Both the position numbers and the translations under genes were made by a program. DNA of 64,000 nucleotides from Bacillus testis (GTDB taxonomy: Bacteria > Bacillota > Bacilli > Bacillales > DSM-1321), in NCBI RefSeq assembly GCF_001243895.1, contig NZ_LN851186.1, positions 908,782-972,781 on the forward strand, written 5' to 3'. The notes beneath the pieces are model-generated. The model was not told the origin of the DNA. It saw only the letters and a program-made list of their open reading frames with translations, and did not search any database. Within the stretch, counting starts at the first letter, position 1. The number at the start of each line of letters is the position of its first letter. Shown here one piece after another: positions 36,423-44,821 of the stretch.

Positions 36423-36845
36423 ATGACACAGAAAAAAACCATCTACTTTCTTTGTACAGGAAATTCGTGCCGCAGCCAAATGGCTGAAGGATGGGCAAAA
36501 AAACATCTGGATGGCACTTGGAATGTGAAAAGCGCAGGCTTGGAAGCACACGGGTTAAATCCTAATGCTGTAAAAGCCATGAAAGAAGTCGACATTGATA
36601 TTTCCAATCAAACATCCGATGTCATTGATCCAGCTATTCTAAACAATGCAGACTTGGTAGTGACGTTATGCGGCCATGCCAATGAACATTGTCCAATGAC
36701 TCCTCCTCACGTGAAACGCGTGCATTGGGGATTTGATGACCCAGCAAAAGCAGAAGGTACAGATGAAGAAAAATGGGCTTTCTTCCAACGAGTGCGGGAT
36801 GAAATTGGGGAACGTATTGAGCGTTTTGCCCGTACGGGAGAATGA
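36423..36845 (+). CDS. arsC: Thioredoxin-coupled arsenate reductase
   Basis: This 140-residue protein of the low-molecular-weight phosphatase fold carries the P-loop [14 protein letters not shown] (Cys at about residue 11) and the cysteine pair in [12 protein letters not shown] (about 83 and 90), the three-cysteine relay of B. subtilis/S. aureus ArsC. It reduces arsenate to arsenite for export by ACR3, using thioredoxin. AGGAGG precedes the ATG. A hairpin terminator follows. Confidence 0.96.
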   Translation: MTQKKTIYFLCTGNSCRSQMAEGWAKKHLDGTWNVKSAGLEAHGLNPNAVKAMKEVDIDISNQTSDVIDPAILNNADLVVTLCGHANEHCPMTPPHVKRVHWGFDDPAKAEGTDEEKWAFFQRVRDEIGERIERFARTGE

Positions 36846-36850
36846 CAAAC

Positions 36851-36883
36851 AGATAGCCAAGGGATTTTCTTGGCTATCTCTTT
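36851..36883 (+). terminator. Terminator after arsC
   Basis: A perfect 11-bp stem AGATAGCCAAG/CTTGGCTATCT (36851-36861 with 36869-36879) has a short T tract. It closes the arsR-acr3-arsC unit. Confidence 0.75.
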
Positions 36884-36910
36884 AATAAATATATAAGCGT
36901 ATGCTTATTT
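36870..36910 (+). promoter_or_regulatory. Second ArsR operator and promoter, upstream of arsD
   Basis: ATATAAG-N6-CTTATTT (36891-36910) repeats 13 of 14 arm bases of the arsR operator with the same spacing. It overlaps a possible -10 (TATAAG, 36892-36897) with TTGGCT (36870-36875) 16 bases before. It indicates a separate ArsR-controlled start for arsDA. Confidence 0.65.
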
Positions 36911-36952
36911 TTAAGTGAATCAACATGCCAATAGAAAAAGGAGTGGAGTAAC

Positions 36953-37321
36953 ATGAAACAGATTCAAATTTTTGACCCAGCCATGTGCTGTTCAACAGGT
37001 GTTTGTGGACCGTCCATTGATCCCGAATTATTGCGTGTTTCTTTTATTGTCAGTAACTTATCCAAAAAAGAGTATCCGATCGAGCGTTTTAATTTGGCGA
37101 ATGATACCGAGCATTTCATGAAGAATGCTAAAGTGAATCAATTATTGAATGAAAAAGGGCCTTCCGTTTTGCCAATTGTATTGGTGGATGGCCAAGTGGA
37201 GTTAACAGGAGCATACCCTTCGAACAAGGAGTTTGAGCAATGGACGGGATTTGCGGCGGAAGAATTGACACAAAAGCCAAAGGTTCGTTTATCTCTTAAA
37301 GCAAAGAAAGAAGGGAATTGA
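36953..37321 (+). CDS. arsD: ArsD arsenic metallochaperone
   Basis: This 122-residue protein has the invariant N-terminal cysteines MCCSTGVCGP (Cys12, Cys13, Cys18 type), which bind As(III) and hand it to ArsA. The thioredoxin-like core and the later VLPIVLVDGQV strand match the family. AAAGGAGTGG precedes the ATG. The stop is one base before the arsA start, so translation is coupled. Confidence 0.95.
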   Translation: MKQIQIFDPAMCCSTGVCGPSIDPELLRVSFIVSNLSKKEYPIERFNLANDTEHFMKNAKVNQLLNEKGPSVLPIVLVDGQVELTGAYPSNKEFEQWTGFAAEELTQKPKVRLSLKAKKEGN

Positions 37322-37322
37322 A

Positions 37323-39083
37323 TTGAAACGATTCACACCAGAAGATTTTCCGGCTACCCATTATCTCTTTTTTACAGGTAAAGGCGGTGTAGGAAAAACA
37401 TCAGTTGCCAGTGCCCTTTCACTGACCTTATCCAAACAAGGAAAAAGAGTCCTATTAATCAGTACGGATCCAGCTTCTAACCTACAAGATGTTTTTGGCC
37501 AAACATTGACCAATCATCCTACGTTGATTCATGATACGTCTAATTTGTATGCACTGAACTTGGACCCTATTCAAGCAGCTGCCGAATACAAAGAGCGCAT
37601 GATTGCTCCTTATAAAGGAAAGTTGCCTGAAGCCGTTCTTTCTTCGATGGAAGAGCAAATGTCAGGTGCCTGTACAGTGGAAATTGCGGCATTCAACCAA
37701 TTTTCATCTCTTTTGACCGATAAACAGATAAATGCTGAATACGATGTAATCGTGTTTGATACGGCACCGACAGGTCATACCTTGCGCTTGCTTCAATTGC
37801 CGACTGCCTGGTCGGGATTCCTGGAGGATAATACGAATGGCGCTTCTTGTTTAGGACCACTTGCAGGCCTCGAAAGCCAGAAACAAATGTATAGCGAAGC
37901 CGTGAAAGTCTTATCTGATGCCAATCGGACCACGCTTTTATTAGTCAGTCGTCCTGAAGAAGGTCCATTACGAGAAGCTGCACGGGCTTCTAATGAACTG
38001 AAAGACATCGGGATAAGCAACCAGCAAGTCATCATCAATGGCCTTTTTGAGCAAACGGCGTTGAAAGACCATTATGCTAAGACCCTGTATGAAAGACAAC
38101 AGAAAGCGTTGCAGGAAATCCCGACAGGCCTATCACTGTATCCTGTCTATTATTTGCCTTTGGCCCCTTTCTCCATTACAGGCACTAAACAAATGGAAAA
38201 ATGGTTGAATCATGATTTTGAAATGGCTTCTGTGGAAACAGTGAAAGAGCCACTTTCATATCAATCAGTTCAGGATATGCTTGATTTTTATGAAGAGCAT
38301 CAACAAAGGGTCATCTTCACGATGGGGAAAGGCGGCGTCGGAAAAACGACGGTTGCTTCCCTCGTTGCCCTCGGCTTAGCAGAGAGAGGAAAAAAAGTTC
38401 ATTTGACTACTACTGACCCTGCCGCCCATATTGCTTGGACTTTAGGGAAAAACGGGCTGCATGAAAACTTGTCCATCAGCTCCATTGATCCTAAAAAAGT
38501 GGTTCAGGAATATAAGGATGAAGTCATTTCTAAAGCCAGTGAGACGATGGATGAAGATGGGTTAGCTTATATCAAAGAAGACCTTGAATCCCCGTGCACA
38601 GAAGAGATTGCCGTTTTTCGAGCATTCGCAGACGTGGTTGCGGAATCCAAAGATCGGATTGTAGTCATTGATACCGCACCTACTGGGCATACTCTTCTGT
38701 TATTGGATGCATCAGAAGCCTATCATAAAGAAATTTCTCGTTCTTCAGGCGAGATCCCTGAATCCGTTCGGGAGTTGCTGCCGAAATTGCGTGATGAATC
38801 ATACACCAGTATTATCATCACTACGTTGCCAGAAGCAACACCAGTCTTTGAAGCTACTCGGTTGGAAAAAGATTTACAAAGAGCGAATATTGCCATCCAC
38901 TGGTGGGTAATTAATCAAAGTTTTTATGTCACGGACACTTTGGACGCCATTTTAGCCCAAAAAGCGCAGGCGGAAAAGAATTGGATTCAACGAGTCAATG
39001 AATTATCGAACGGACACATGGTGATTATTCCTTGGAGTGTACAGGAACCAAAAGGGACTGATGGTTTGAACCATCTGCTATAA
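37323..39083 (+). CDS. arsA: ArsA arsenite-stimulated ATPase (two-domain)
   Basis: This 586-residue protein has two homologous halves, each with a deviant Walker A loop: GKGGVGKTSVAS (about 19-30) and GKGGVGKTTVAS (about 337-348). The metalloid site cysteines are visible in GACTVEIAAF, ASCLGPL and SPCTEEIAVF, corresponding to Cys113, Cys172 and Cys422 of the E. coli plasmid protein. DTAPTGHTLRLL, the signal-transduction motif, occurs in both halves. It powers arsenite efflux, here presumably with ACR3. TTG start at 37323, with GAAGGG upstream. Confidence 0.96.
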   Translation: MKRFTPEDFPATHYLFFTGKGGVGKTSVASALSLTLSKQGKRVLLISTDPASNLQDVFGQTLTNHPTLIHDTSNLYALNLDPIQAAAEYKERMIAPYKGKLPEAVLSSMEEQMSGACTVEIAAFNQFSSLLTDKQINAEYDVIVFDTAPTGHTLRLLQLPTAWSGFLEDNTNGASCLGPLAGLESQKQMYSEAVKVLSDANRTTLLLVSRPEEGPLREAARASNELKDIGISNQQVIINGLFEQTALKDHYAKTLYERQQKALQEIPTGLSLYPVYYLPLAPFSITGTKQMEKWLNHDFEMASVETVKEPLSYQSVQDMLDFYEEHQQRVIFTMGKGGVGKTTVASLVALGLAERGKKVHLTTTDPAAHIAWTLGKNGLHENLSISSIDPKKVVQEYKDEVISKASETMDEDGLAYIKEDLESPCTEEIAVFRAFADVVAESKDRIVVIDTAPTGHTLLLLDASEAYHKEISRSSGEIPESVRELLPKLRDESYTSIIITTLPEATPVFEATRLEKDLQRANIAIHWWVINQSFYVTDTLDAILAQKAQAEKNWIQRVNELSNGHMVIIPWSVQEPKGTDGLNHLL

Positions 39084-39113
39084 ACCAAATAAAGAATAAG
39101 TGGAGGAATTGAA

Positions 39114-39398
39114 ATGAATATTACAGATCAAGCAAAAGGCTATATTCAACAAGCTATGAAGGACAGTGATGTATCAACATTGCGTTTTTATGGGATTGCA
39201 GGATGTTGTGGCGTGAATTTAGGGGTCGCTTTACAAGAAGCTGAAGAGAAAGACAGCGTAGAAGAAATCAATGGGATAAAAGTGGCCATACACCCTGATG
39301 TCAAAGACCAATTAAATGGTGTGACTGTGGACGTGGAAGAAGAAAACGGAGAAATGGGCATCGTCCTTAATGGATATGACGCTAATTCTTGTTGCTAA
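39114..39398 (+). CDS. HesB/IscA-like (YadR/YfhF-type) small protein in the ars cluster
   Basis: This 94-residue protein resembles the HesB/iron-sulfur biogenesis fold: LRFYGIAGCCGVNLGVAL and a C-terminal NSCC. The CC pairs sit where IscA proteins have single cysteines, and a central CxnCxC pattern is lacking. Such proteins are found in several Firmicutes ars operons. GGAGG lies before the ATG, 30 bases after arsA. A role in metalloid binding or repair of Fe-S clusters damaged by arsenic is inference only. Confidence 0.85.
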   Translation: MNITDQAKGYIQQAMKDSDVSTLRFYGIAGCCGVNLGVALQEAEEKDSVEEINGIKVAIHPDVKDQLNGVTVDVEEENGEMGIVLNGYDANSCC

Positions 39399-39426
39399 GT
39401 CGTTTTAAGTTACCAAAAATAGAATG

Positions 39427-39467
39427 GATGGAGCCAACGCCCATGTTCGGTGGTTCCATCTTGTTTT
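39427..39467 (+). terminator. Terminator after the HesB-like gene
   Basis: A 10-bp stem with one G-U pair, GATGGAGCCA/TGGTTCCATC (39427-39436 with 39451-39460), is followed by TTGT6. It separates arsDA-hesB from arsM. Confidence 0.8.
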
Positions 39468-39668
39468 TTCATTATTCAACAGACACTATTTCGTAAAACT
39501 TTGATTGGTGGGGGTTTTTATTCATCCCTTACCGAACATTGGCTGAACTGGTTTGTAGCCGTCTTTTTAACGGGTCCCAGGGATACCTGTTTTTCTTGGC
39601 AACCAAGAAGCGCATTCATGAAACTGAAGTCGGTAAGTAGATTGAAGATAAGGATGGGGGAAAGAAAA

Positions 39669-40472
39669 ATGAGTGATATGAAGAAAGACCAAATTCGGAA
39701 TGAAGTTCGTGATAATTATAAAAAGATCGCCTTAAAGGTAATTGATCATACTAGTTGTTGTGCACCCAGCTGTTGCTCACCAGATACCAATCAAAACATT
39801 TCAGTAGAAGAAATCTCCCAAAAGATGGGCTATACCGTGGAAGAACTGCAAAACATCCCTGATGGCGCCAATATGGGATTAGGATGTGGTAATCCGCAAG
39901 CCATCGCCAACCTCAAAGAGGGAGAAATAGTGCTTGATTTAGGCAGCGGTGGCGGATTTGATGCATTCTTGGCTGCTCCTAAGGTGGGAGCAACAGGGAA
40001 AGTCATTGGCGTGGATATGACACCTGAAATGATTACAAAAGCACGTCGGAATGCATCTAAAAATAAGTTTGAGAATGTGGAGTTCCGTTTGGGTGAAATA
40101 GAATATTTGCCTGTGGCAAACGAAGTTGCCGATGTCATCATGTCCAATTGCGTGATTAATCTTTCTCCTGATAAGAAGAGAGTGTTTGAAGAAGCCTATC
40201 GCGTCTTGAAGCCAAATGGTCGCTTGGCTATTTCTGATGTTGTCATGACAGCAAACTTACCAGAAGAATTGCGAACGAATATGGATCTCTATTCGGGATG
40301 TATCTCAGGTGCATCCTCCATTGAAGAGCTGACATCCATTATAGAACAAGCTGGTTTTCGAAATGTTTCCATTGTGCCAAAAGATGAATCAAAAGAATTC
40401 ATTAAGGAATGGGCACCTGACCATAAAGTAGAAGAATATATTGTCTCGGCGATTATTGAAGCAACAAAATAA
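39669..40472 (+). CDS. arsM: As(III) S-adenosylmethionine methyltransferase
   Basis: The protein has 267 residues from the ATG at 39669 with GGGGGAAAG upstream; a second ATG at 39654 is possible. SAM motif LDLGSGGGFDAFLA is at about residues 76-89. The arsenic-binding cysteines are present: CC pairs SCCAPSCCSPD in the N-terminal tail, GLGCGNP, SNCVINLS and a late GCISG. ArsM methylates As(III) to volatile or less toxic species. It lies 270 bases after the HesB-like gene beyond a terminator, without a recognisable ArsR operator of its own. Confidence 0.95.
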   Translation: MSDMKKDQIRNEVRDNYKKIALKVIDHTSCCAPSCCSPDTNQNISVEEISQKMGYTVEELQNIPDGANMGLGCGNPQAIANLKEGEIVLDLGSGGGFDAFLAAPKVGATGKVIGVDMTPEMITKARRNASKNKFENVEFRLGEIEYLPVANEVADVIMSNCVINLSPDKKRVFEEAYRVLKPNGRLAISDVVMTANLPEELRTNMDLYSGCISGASSIEELTSIIEQAGFRNVSIVPKDESKEFIKEWAPDHKVEEYIVSAIIEATK

Positions 40473-40499
40473 TGGATTCGATTTTTAATTTATTGAAAA

Positions 40500-40628
40500 A
40501 GAAGTTTTTCAAAGGAAGAAGTACGTATATTTATGGAGAACCACTTTTTTAAAGGAGACCCCCTTCAGTACGGACAGCATACGTATCAAAGTTTCTTAAC
40601 GGCCTTTGAACAATTAGTAACGGAATGA
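40500..40628 (+). pseudogene. Possible C-terminal fragment of an unknown gene
   Basis: A frame open from just after a stop near 40497 reads SKEEVRIFMENHFFKGDPLQ and continues to a TGA at 40626-40628, with an ATG at 40533 that has no ribosome binding site. Its composition looks like the end of a real protein, but I do not recognise it. It lies directly after arsM. Confidence 0.4.
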
Positions 40629-40901
40629 GCTGATGGGGAAGGGGCTGTCTCATAAGAGATCATTTTTCTCCATAAACAAATAAAAACAAAAGGCAGAAAC
40701 AATGTTAAAGCTACGTTTCTTCCTTCTTCATTTGTTCCATTCGGGAATATGGACATTGCTCAGATAAAATTTGTGATTTTGTTTTAGTAAGCAATGGCGA
40801 TTGATCTGCATAAAATATTCGAAAATAAGTTTTGATGGAAATGCAGCAATGATATGCTCAGTTATTAAAATCAAATGATCATGCAATAATAATATGTAGG
40901 A
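40629..40901. other. Non-coding region after the ars cluster
   Basis: About 270 bases without a supported gene. GGGGCTGTCTCATAAG at about 40642 resembles the end of some IS1182-type elements, but no partner end or transposase is present. Confidence 0.35.
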
Positions 40902-40902
40902 C

Positions 40903-40943
40903 AAAAGCCTTGAATGAACGTATTCAAGGCTCTTCTGCTTTTT
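40903..40943 (+). terminator. Terminator-like hairpin
   Basis: A perfect 10-bp stem AGCCTTGAAT/ATTCAAGGCT (40906-40915 with 40922-40931) is followed by CTTCTGCTTTTT. It has no intact gene directly before it, so it may be left from a lost gene. Confidence 0.65.
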
Positions 40944-41005
40944 AGAAAAGCGGTCATGGTCATTTATACAAAATACATATTGTTACAGGAGGAGGCAAGA
41001 GAACA

Positions 41006-41683
41006 ATGGATTGTTCGCAATGCAATGGAAGGTATTGTATGTCTTCTGTGCCTATATTTCAAGGTTTAAACAACGATGAAATGGCAGAACTGTCTAAGAT
41101 TATTATCCACAGGACATATAAAAAGGGAGAACCCGTTTTTTTAGCTGGTGATTTAAATAATCATTTGTTTGTCGTTCGTAAAGGAAAAGTGAAAATTACG
41201 CGCGTTACTGAAGAAGGCCATGAACAAGTCATTCGAATTATTCAAGAGGGAGACTTTTTTGGCGATTTATCTTTATTTAGAAATAACTCTTTAACATCAA
41301 ATGCAGAAGCCATTGAATTAACTGAAATATGTTTGGTAAAAGGGGAGGAATTCAAAAAAACACTAGAAAAATCACCAAGTTTAATGCTTAATATGCTGGA
41401 TCAATTAAGTGAACGGCTTGAAAAAGCAGAATTTCAATTAAGTCAGTTTAACCACCGAGATGTAGCTCAAAGAGTAGCTGCATTTATTCTTCAACATGGC
41501 GAAAATAGCGAGAATTTGATTTTTGAATTCCCGACTAATAAAACGGATATTGCTTCAATGTTAGGCACTACAAGGGAAACGCTTAGCAGGAAACTTTCAT
41601 TTTTCCAAAGAAAAGGATACATTAAAATATCGGGCCGACAAATACAAATTTGTGATGTAAAGGCTTTAAAAGAGTTGTTTTAA
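41006..41683 (+). CDS. Crp/Fnr-family regulator with N-terminal cysteine cluster (FNR-like)
   Basis: This 225-residue protein has the cNMP-binding-like fold (about 18-130) and a C-terminal winged helix (about 165-222). The recognition helix ASMLGTTRETLSRKLSFF has the E-xx-SR pattern of FNR and CRP. Cysteines at residues 3, 6 and 11 (CSQCNGRYC) plus Cys109 resemble the four [4Fe-4S] ligands of enterobacterial FNR in arrangement. Oxygen or NO sensing is therefore plausible. AGGAGG precedes the ATG, and a strong terminator follows. Targets are unknown. Confidence 0.87.
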   Translation: MDCSQCNGRYCMSSVPIFQGLNNDEMAELSKIIIHRTYKKGEPVFLAGDLNNHLFVVRKGKVKITRVTEEGHEQVIRIIQEGDFFGDLSLFRNNSLTSNAEAIELTEICLVKGEEFKKTLEKSPSLMLNMLDQLSERLEKAEFQLSQFNHRDVAQRVAAFILQHGENSENLIFEFPTNKTDIASMLGTTRETLSRKLSFFQRKGYIKISGRQIQICDVKALKELF

Positions 41684-41699
41684 TATAAGGACTTATATG

Positions 41700-41736
41700 A
41701 AACATCCCTCCTATACATGGGTATGGAGGGATGTTT
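41700..41736 (+). terminator. Terminator of the FNR-like gene
   Basis: A perfect 12-bp stem AAACATCCCTCC/GGAGGGATGTTT (41700-41711 with 41725-41736). Confidence 0.8.
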
Positions 41737-41818
41737 AGTTAGCAGGAGAGTGGAGCGGGCAGGCTCTTTTTCTCCAGTGTGATCCTTTCTAAAATGAATG
41801 ATTCTAATTCATCTAATT

Positions 41819-42544
41819 TCATAACGATTCCTGCTTTCCTTTTTTAGCTGCTATTATTAATGCTGGTGAATCAATTGAATAAGCTTTATATTCAAAGTTT
41901 CCGTATGCTTTGATCCTTTCAAAACCGCATTGTTCTAATAGTGGGATCAGTTGAGTTGAAGTGGCTGGATATAATGGGATCGTATTCTTTTGGGAAACTC
42001 CATTAGCCGAAAGTGTTGTTGTGAAAAGGATATGGTTTTCATCCAGATCGTAATGGCGTTCAAACGTAAAAGCCTCTTTTTTTATGACTGGGAAGGTGAA
42101 ATCTTTCTTTATCAAAACTTTATCGAAATTAACAATTTGCAAGATAAATACACCATCTGAATGCAATTTTTGAAACGTTTGTTTAAAAAATGAATGGATA
42201 TCCTTAAAACTATTTAAATGAACGAGAGTATTCCCTATACAGTAGATCCCATTATAATTTTCATCGATTGTTTCTATTTGTTCCATTGTTTTGGTAGTAA
42301 CGGTGACTGGATGGTGACAAGACTCGGATTTAATTTGAATTTGTTCTGCCATACCCTCTTCTGGTTCCATTGCTGTTACTTGAAAACCTTGTTGTGAGAG
42401 GGAAATGGCCATATTGCCTGTACCCGCACCTACATCCAAAAGGGTGTCTCCTTTTTTGAAATGGGATGTTAAGAATGATAAAGCCTTTTCGTTTGCAGGA
42501 AAAATTTGATCGTAATAGGGAGTTAGTGTTTTATAGAATGACAT
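41819..42544 (-). CDS. Class I SAM-dependent methyltransferase
   Basis: The protein has 241 residues from the ATG at 42544 with GAGGTGAT upstream. The Rossmann motif LLDVGAGTGNMAISL is at about residues 36-50 and the acidic MEPEE loop follows motif II. The start SFYKTLTPYYDQIFPAN is like small-molecule methyltransferases of the ubiE-like type. The substrate is not predictable. It follows the SufT-like gene by 26 bases on the same strand, so both form an operon. Confidence 0.83.
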   Translation of the reverse strand: MSFYKTLTPYYDQIFPANEKALSFLTSHFKKGDTLLDVGAGTGNMAISLSQQGFQVTAMEPEEGMAEQIQIKSESCHHPVTVTTKTMEQIETIDENYNGIYCIGNTLVHLNSFKDIHSFFKQTFQKLHSDGVFILQIVNFDKVLIKKDFTFPVIKKEAFTFERHYDLDENHILFTTTLSANGVSQKNTIPLYPATSTQLIPLLEQCGFERIKAYGNFEYKAYSIDSPALIIAAKKGKQESL

Positions 42545-42570
42545 GATCAATCACCTCTTCTTTTTATTTA

Positions 42571-42885
42571 TTAACCATGTATGCCTAGAGCTAATTTTGC
42601 TATACGTGACATGCGGCTCTTTGTCCAAACAGGTGTCCACACCACTTCAACTTCAACCTTTTTCAGGATAGGAAGATTGATAAGCAATGCTTCTTTTACC
42701 TCAGCGACAATATGGCCTGCCATAGGGCAACCCATTGATGTCATTGTCATGGTCACTTTCAGATGGTCAGGTCCGACAAATGTGACATCATATACGAGCC
42801 CAAGGTTCACGATATCAATTCCAAGCTCGGGATCGAGTACATTTTCCAGTTTTTCAAGAACATGTTCTTTTGTTAAGGTATCCAT
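42571..42885 (-). CDS. MIP18/DUF59-family Fe-S assembly protein (SufT/YitW-like)
   Basis: The protein has 104 residues from the ATG at 42885 with AAAGGA upstream; earlier in-frame starts have none. The DPELGIDIVNLGLVYDV block and the TSMGCPMAGHI cysteine motif (Cys about 52) are the DUF59 signatures. Members such as SufT and YitW help mature Fe-S proteins. It is transcribed with the methyltransferase. Its closeness to the FNR-like gene is suggestive but not proof of a link. Confidence 0.87.
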   Translation of the reverse strand: MDTLTKEHVLEKLENVLDPELGIDIVNLGLVYDVTFVGPDHLKVTMTMTSMGCPMAGHIVAEVKEALLINLPILKKVEVEVVWTPVWTKSRMSRIAKLALGIHG

Positions 42886-43100
42886 CGCTTTAGTTCCTTT
42901 CAATTTATATTTGTCTAATAGAAAGCTGAATATTGATATTTTGTTATTCGAACAATCATCCTGCTTTCCAGGTGGCAGCAATTGATGGATTAACTATAAG
43001 TGATTTTCAATCAAAAAAATGTGACTCAGAACACAATGGAACGATGAATAATTTGGCAATAGGTTTATTCAATGGATAATCTTTTAAGGAGGAAAATAAA

Positions 43101-43128
43101 GAGCCTGATCCACCACGGGATCAGGCTC
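43101..43128 (-). terminator. Terminator of the MarR-MFS operon
   Basis: A perfect 11-bp stem GAGCCTGATCC/GGATCAGGCTC (43101-43111 with 43118-43128), with T-rich sequence on the minus-strand 3' side. Confidence 0.8.
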
Positions 43129-43175
43129 GTATTCATCTATAAGACGAGAAAATAATGTTAGCGTAGTTTAGACAG

Positions 43176-44366
43176 TTATTGATTGTTTGATAGTAAATGG
43201 TCTTTCTTTCCGTGTAAAAAGAGATAAAGAATCATTAGGAAGAACATAAAGATGCCTAACCAAACGTATAAATGGCTATATCCTAGGGATGGCACCAAAT
43301 ACCCCAATAAATAGGGCCCGAAGCCAAGGCCGACATCTAAACCGATAAAGTATGTGGAAGTGGCAAGTCCCATTTTTTCCGGAGTCGTAACTTTAATGGC
43401 AAGCGCCTGAAGGACGGAAGAAATATTCCCATAGCCAATGCCGATGATAACGCCTGATAACAATAGAACAAAGGGACTATGAGAGAAGCTTAATAGGATC
43501 AGGCCTGCTCCGAAGAAAATCGCACATGGGTATACAACATAGTTAGCTCCCTTTGTATCCATTAAAGGACCTGTAAATGGACGTGTAAAAAGGATTGATA
43601 GGGCATATACAAAGAAGAAAAAGCTTGATGTGCTGACCAAATCCCGTTCTTCAGCAAAGAAGTTCAGGTAGGAGAGCACACTTGCATAGCCAAGGGAAAA
43701 CAATAACATTATTATGGCTATAGGAAGTGCTTTTTTATCAATATATTGAGAAATGCGAAAACCTTTCTCTTCCGGGGCGGTGGTATATGGATCGTTTGCC
43801 GGTATTTTCGCAAACAAGGAACTAATTAAAGCGATGATTGCTAAAAGCATACATAACATAAAAATAACAAAATAAGTCGTATGTTGGCTCAACATAAGGC
43901 CGAAGAATGGTCCGATGGCTGTTCCGAGTGTTGTACTCATACTGAAATAGCCAATTCCTTCACCTTTACGGGAATTGGGTAGGATTTGAGCAACGACTGT
44001 ACTGGTAGCGGTTGAAGCAATACCAACTGCAATCCCGTTTACCAGACGGCTGATAATCAATACAGCAATACCGGCCTGGATAAAATAAAAGGCCATGGTG
44101 ATAGGAAAGAGAATTAGACCAATCATTAATATTTTTTTCGTGCCTACTTTATGAATAATCCGTCCTGTAAATATTCGTCCTATTAATGTTCCGACAATAT
44201 AAATCCCGGTTACAAGGCCAGCTTGCGAAACAGAAGAATGATATTCTTTAACAGCGTATGAAGCCATGGTGACCATCAATAAATAAAATATGACCATCAG
44301 TATAAAATTAATGACAGCCATGAACACAAAATCTTTTGTCCATAGTTTTTCTTTTGTTTGACTCAT
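43176..44366 (-). CDS. MFS transporter, drug-efflux type
   Basis: This 396-residue protein has 12 membrane helices and the MFS signature GRIFTGRIIHKVGTKK between helices 2 and 3 (about residues 62-77). It starts directly after the marR stop without a gap, and the pair has a shared operator, which suggests repressor and cognate exporter. Typical clients are drugs or toxic metabolites; the exact substrate is unknown. Confidence 0.88.
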   Translation of the reverse strand: MSQTKEKLWTKDFVFMAVINFILMVIFYLLMVTMASYAVKEYHSSVSQAGLVTGIYIVGTLIGRIFTGRIIHKVGTKKILMIGLILFPITMAFYFIQAGIAVLIISRLVNGIAVGIASTATSTVVAQILPNSRKGEGIGYFSMSTTLGTAIGPFFGLMLSQHTTYFVIFMLCMLLAIIALISSLFAKIPANDPYTTAPEEKGFRISQYIDKKALPIAIIMLLFSLGYASVLSYLNFFAEERDLVSTSSFFFFVYALSILFTRPFTGPLMDTKGANYVVYPCAIFFGAGLILLSFSHSPFVLLLSGVIIGIGYGNISSVLQALAIKVTTPEKMGLATSTYFIGLDVGLGFGPYLLGYLVPSLGYSHLYVWLGIFMFFLMILYLFLHGKKDHLLSNNQ

Positions 44367-44798
44367 TTAAATATCCCCAGCCCTTTTAATTAAGTTTTCG
44401 CGTATTTTTTTTAAACCATTGTACATTGCTTGCTGTTCTTCTTCTGAAACACCTCCCAATATTTCTTGCTCAAAGGCATCGATCGTTGTGCGGATTTCCT
44501 GATAAAGACTGCGGGCTGTTTCTTTGATCTTTACCATTTTGATGCGCCGATCGTTCTCGGAAGGATGCAGTTCGATATAGCCTAGCTCGATAAGGCGTTT
44601 GACCGTACGTGTAACATTAGGTTTATCCATTCCTAATACCCTGCCGATTGTTACCAAGCTCATATTTTCATCCGTCATAAGGTAAGTCAGCACAGCCCAC
44701 TCTGTGCGATGCAGATTATATTTGGCAAGCTGTTCTTTTAATTGGGTATCAAACGGGCGGGTCGCTAAAATCAATTGGAAAAATAATTGTTGGTACAC
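44367..44798 (-). CDS. MarR-family repressor
   Basis: The protein has 143 residues from a GTG at 44798 (GGAGG 13 bases upstream, AAGAGG nearer). In-frame TTG at 44831 lies within the operator, so it is unlikely to be the start. The winged helix is clear: LVTIGRVLGMDKPNVTRTVKRLIELGYIELHPSENDRRIKMV. MarR proteins bind palindromes and release with phenolic ligands or oxidation; no cysteine is present, so ligand control is more likely. It forms an operon with the MFS gene. Confidence 0.9.
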   Translation of the reverse strand: MYQQLFFQLILATRPFDTQLKEQLAKYNLHRTEWAVLTYLMTDENMSLVTIGRVLGMDKPNVTRTVKRLIELGYIELHPSENDRRIKMVKIKETARSLYQEIRTTIDAFEQEILGGVSEEEQQAMYNGLKKIRENLIKRAGDI

Positions 44799-44821
44799 AG
44801 TGATCCTCTTACCTCCTATTT

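Noticed and set aside
39450..39668. In-frame upstream extension of arsM
   Set aside because: It starts inside a terminator hairpin, has no ribosome binding site and does not resemble ArsM; the ATG at 39669 has a proper site.
40633..40700. IS1182-like end (GGGGCTGTCTCATAAG)
   Set aside because: No second end or transposase sequence was found, so the likeness is too short to call.
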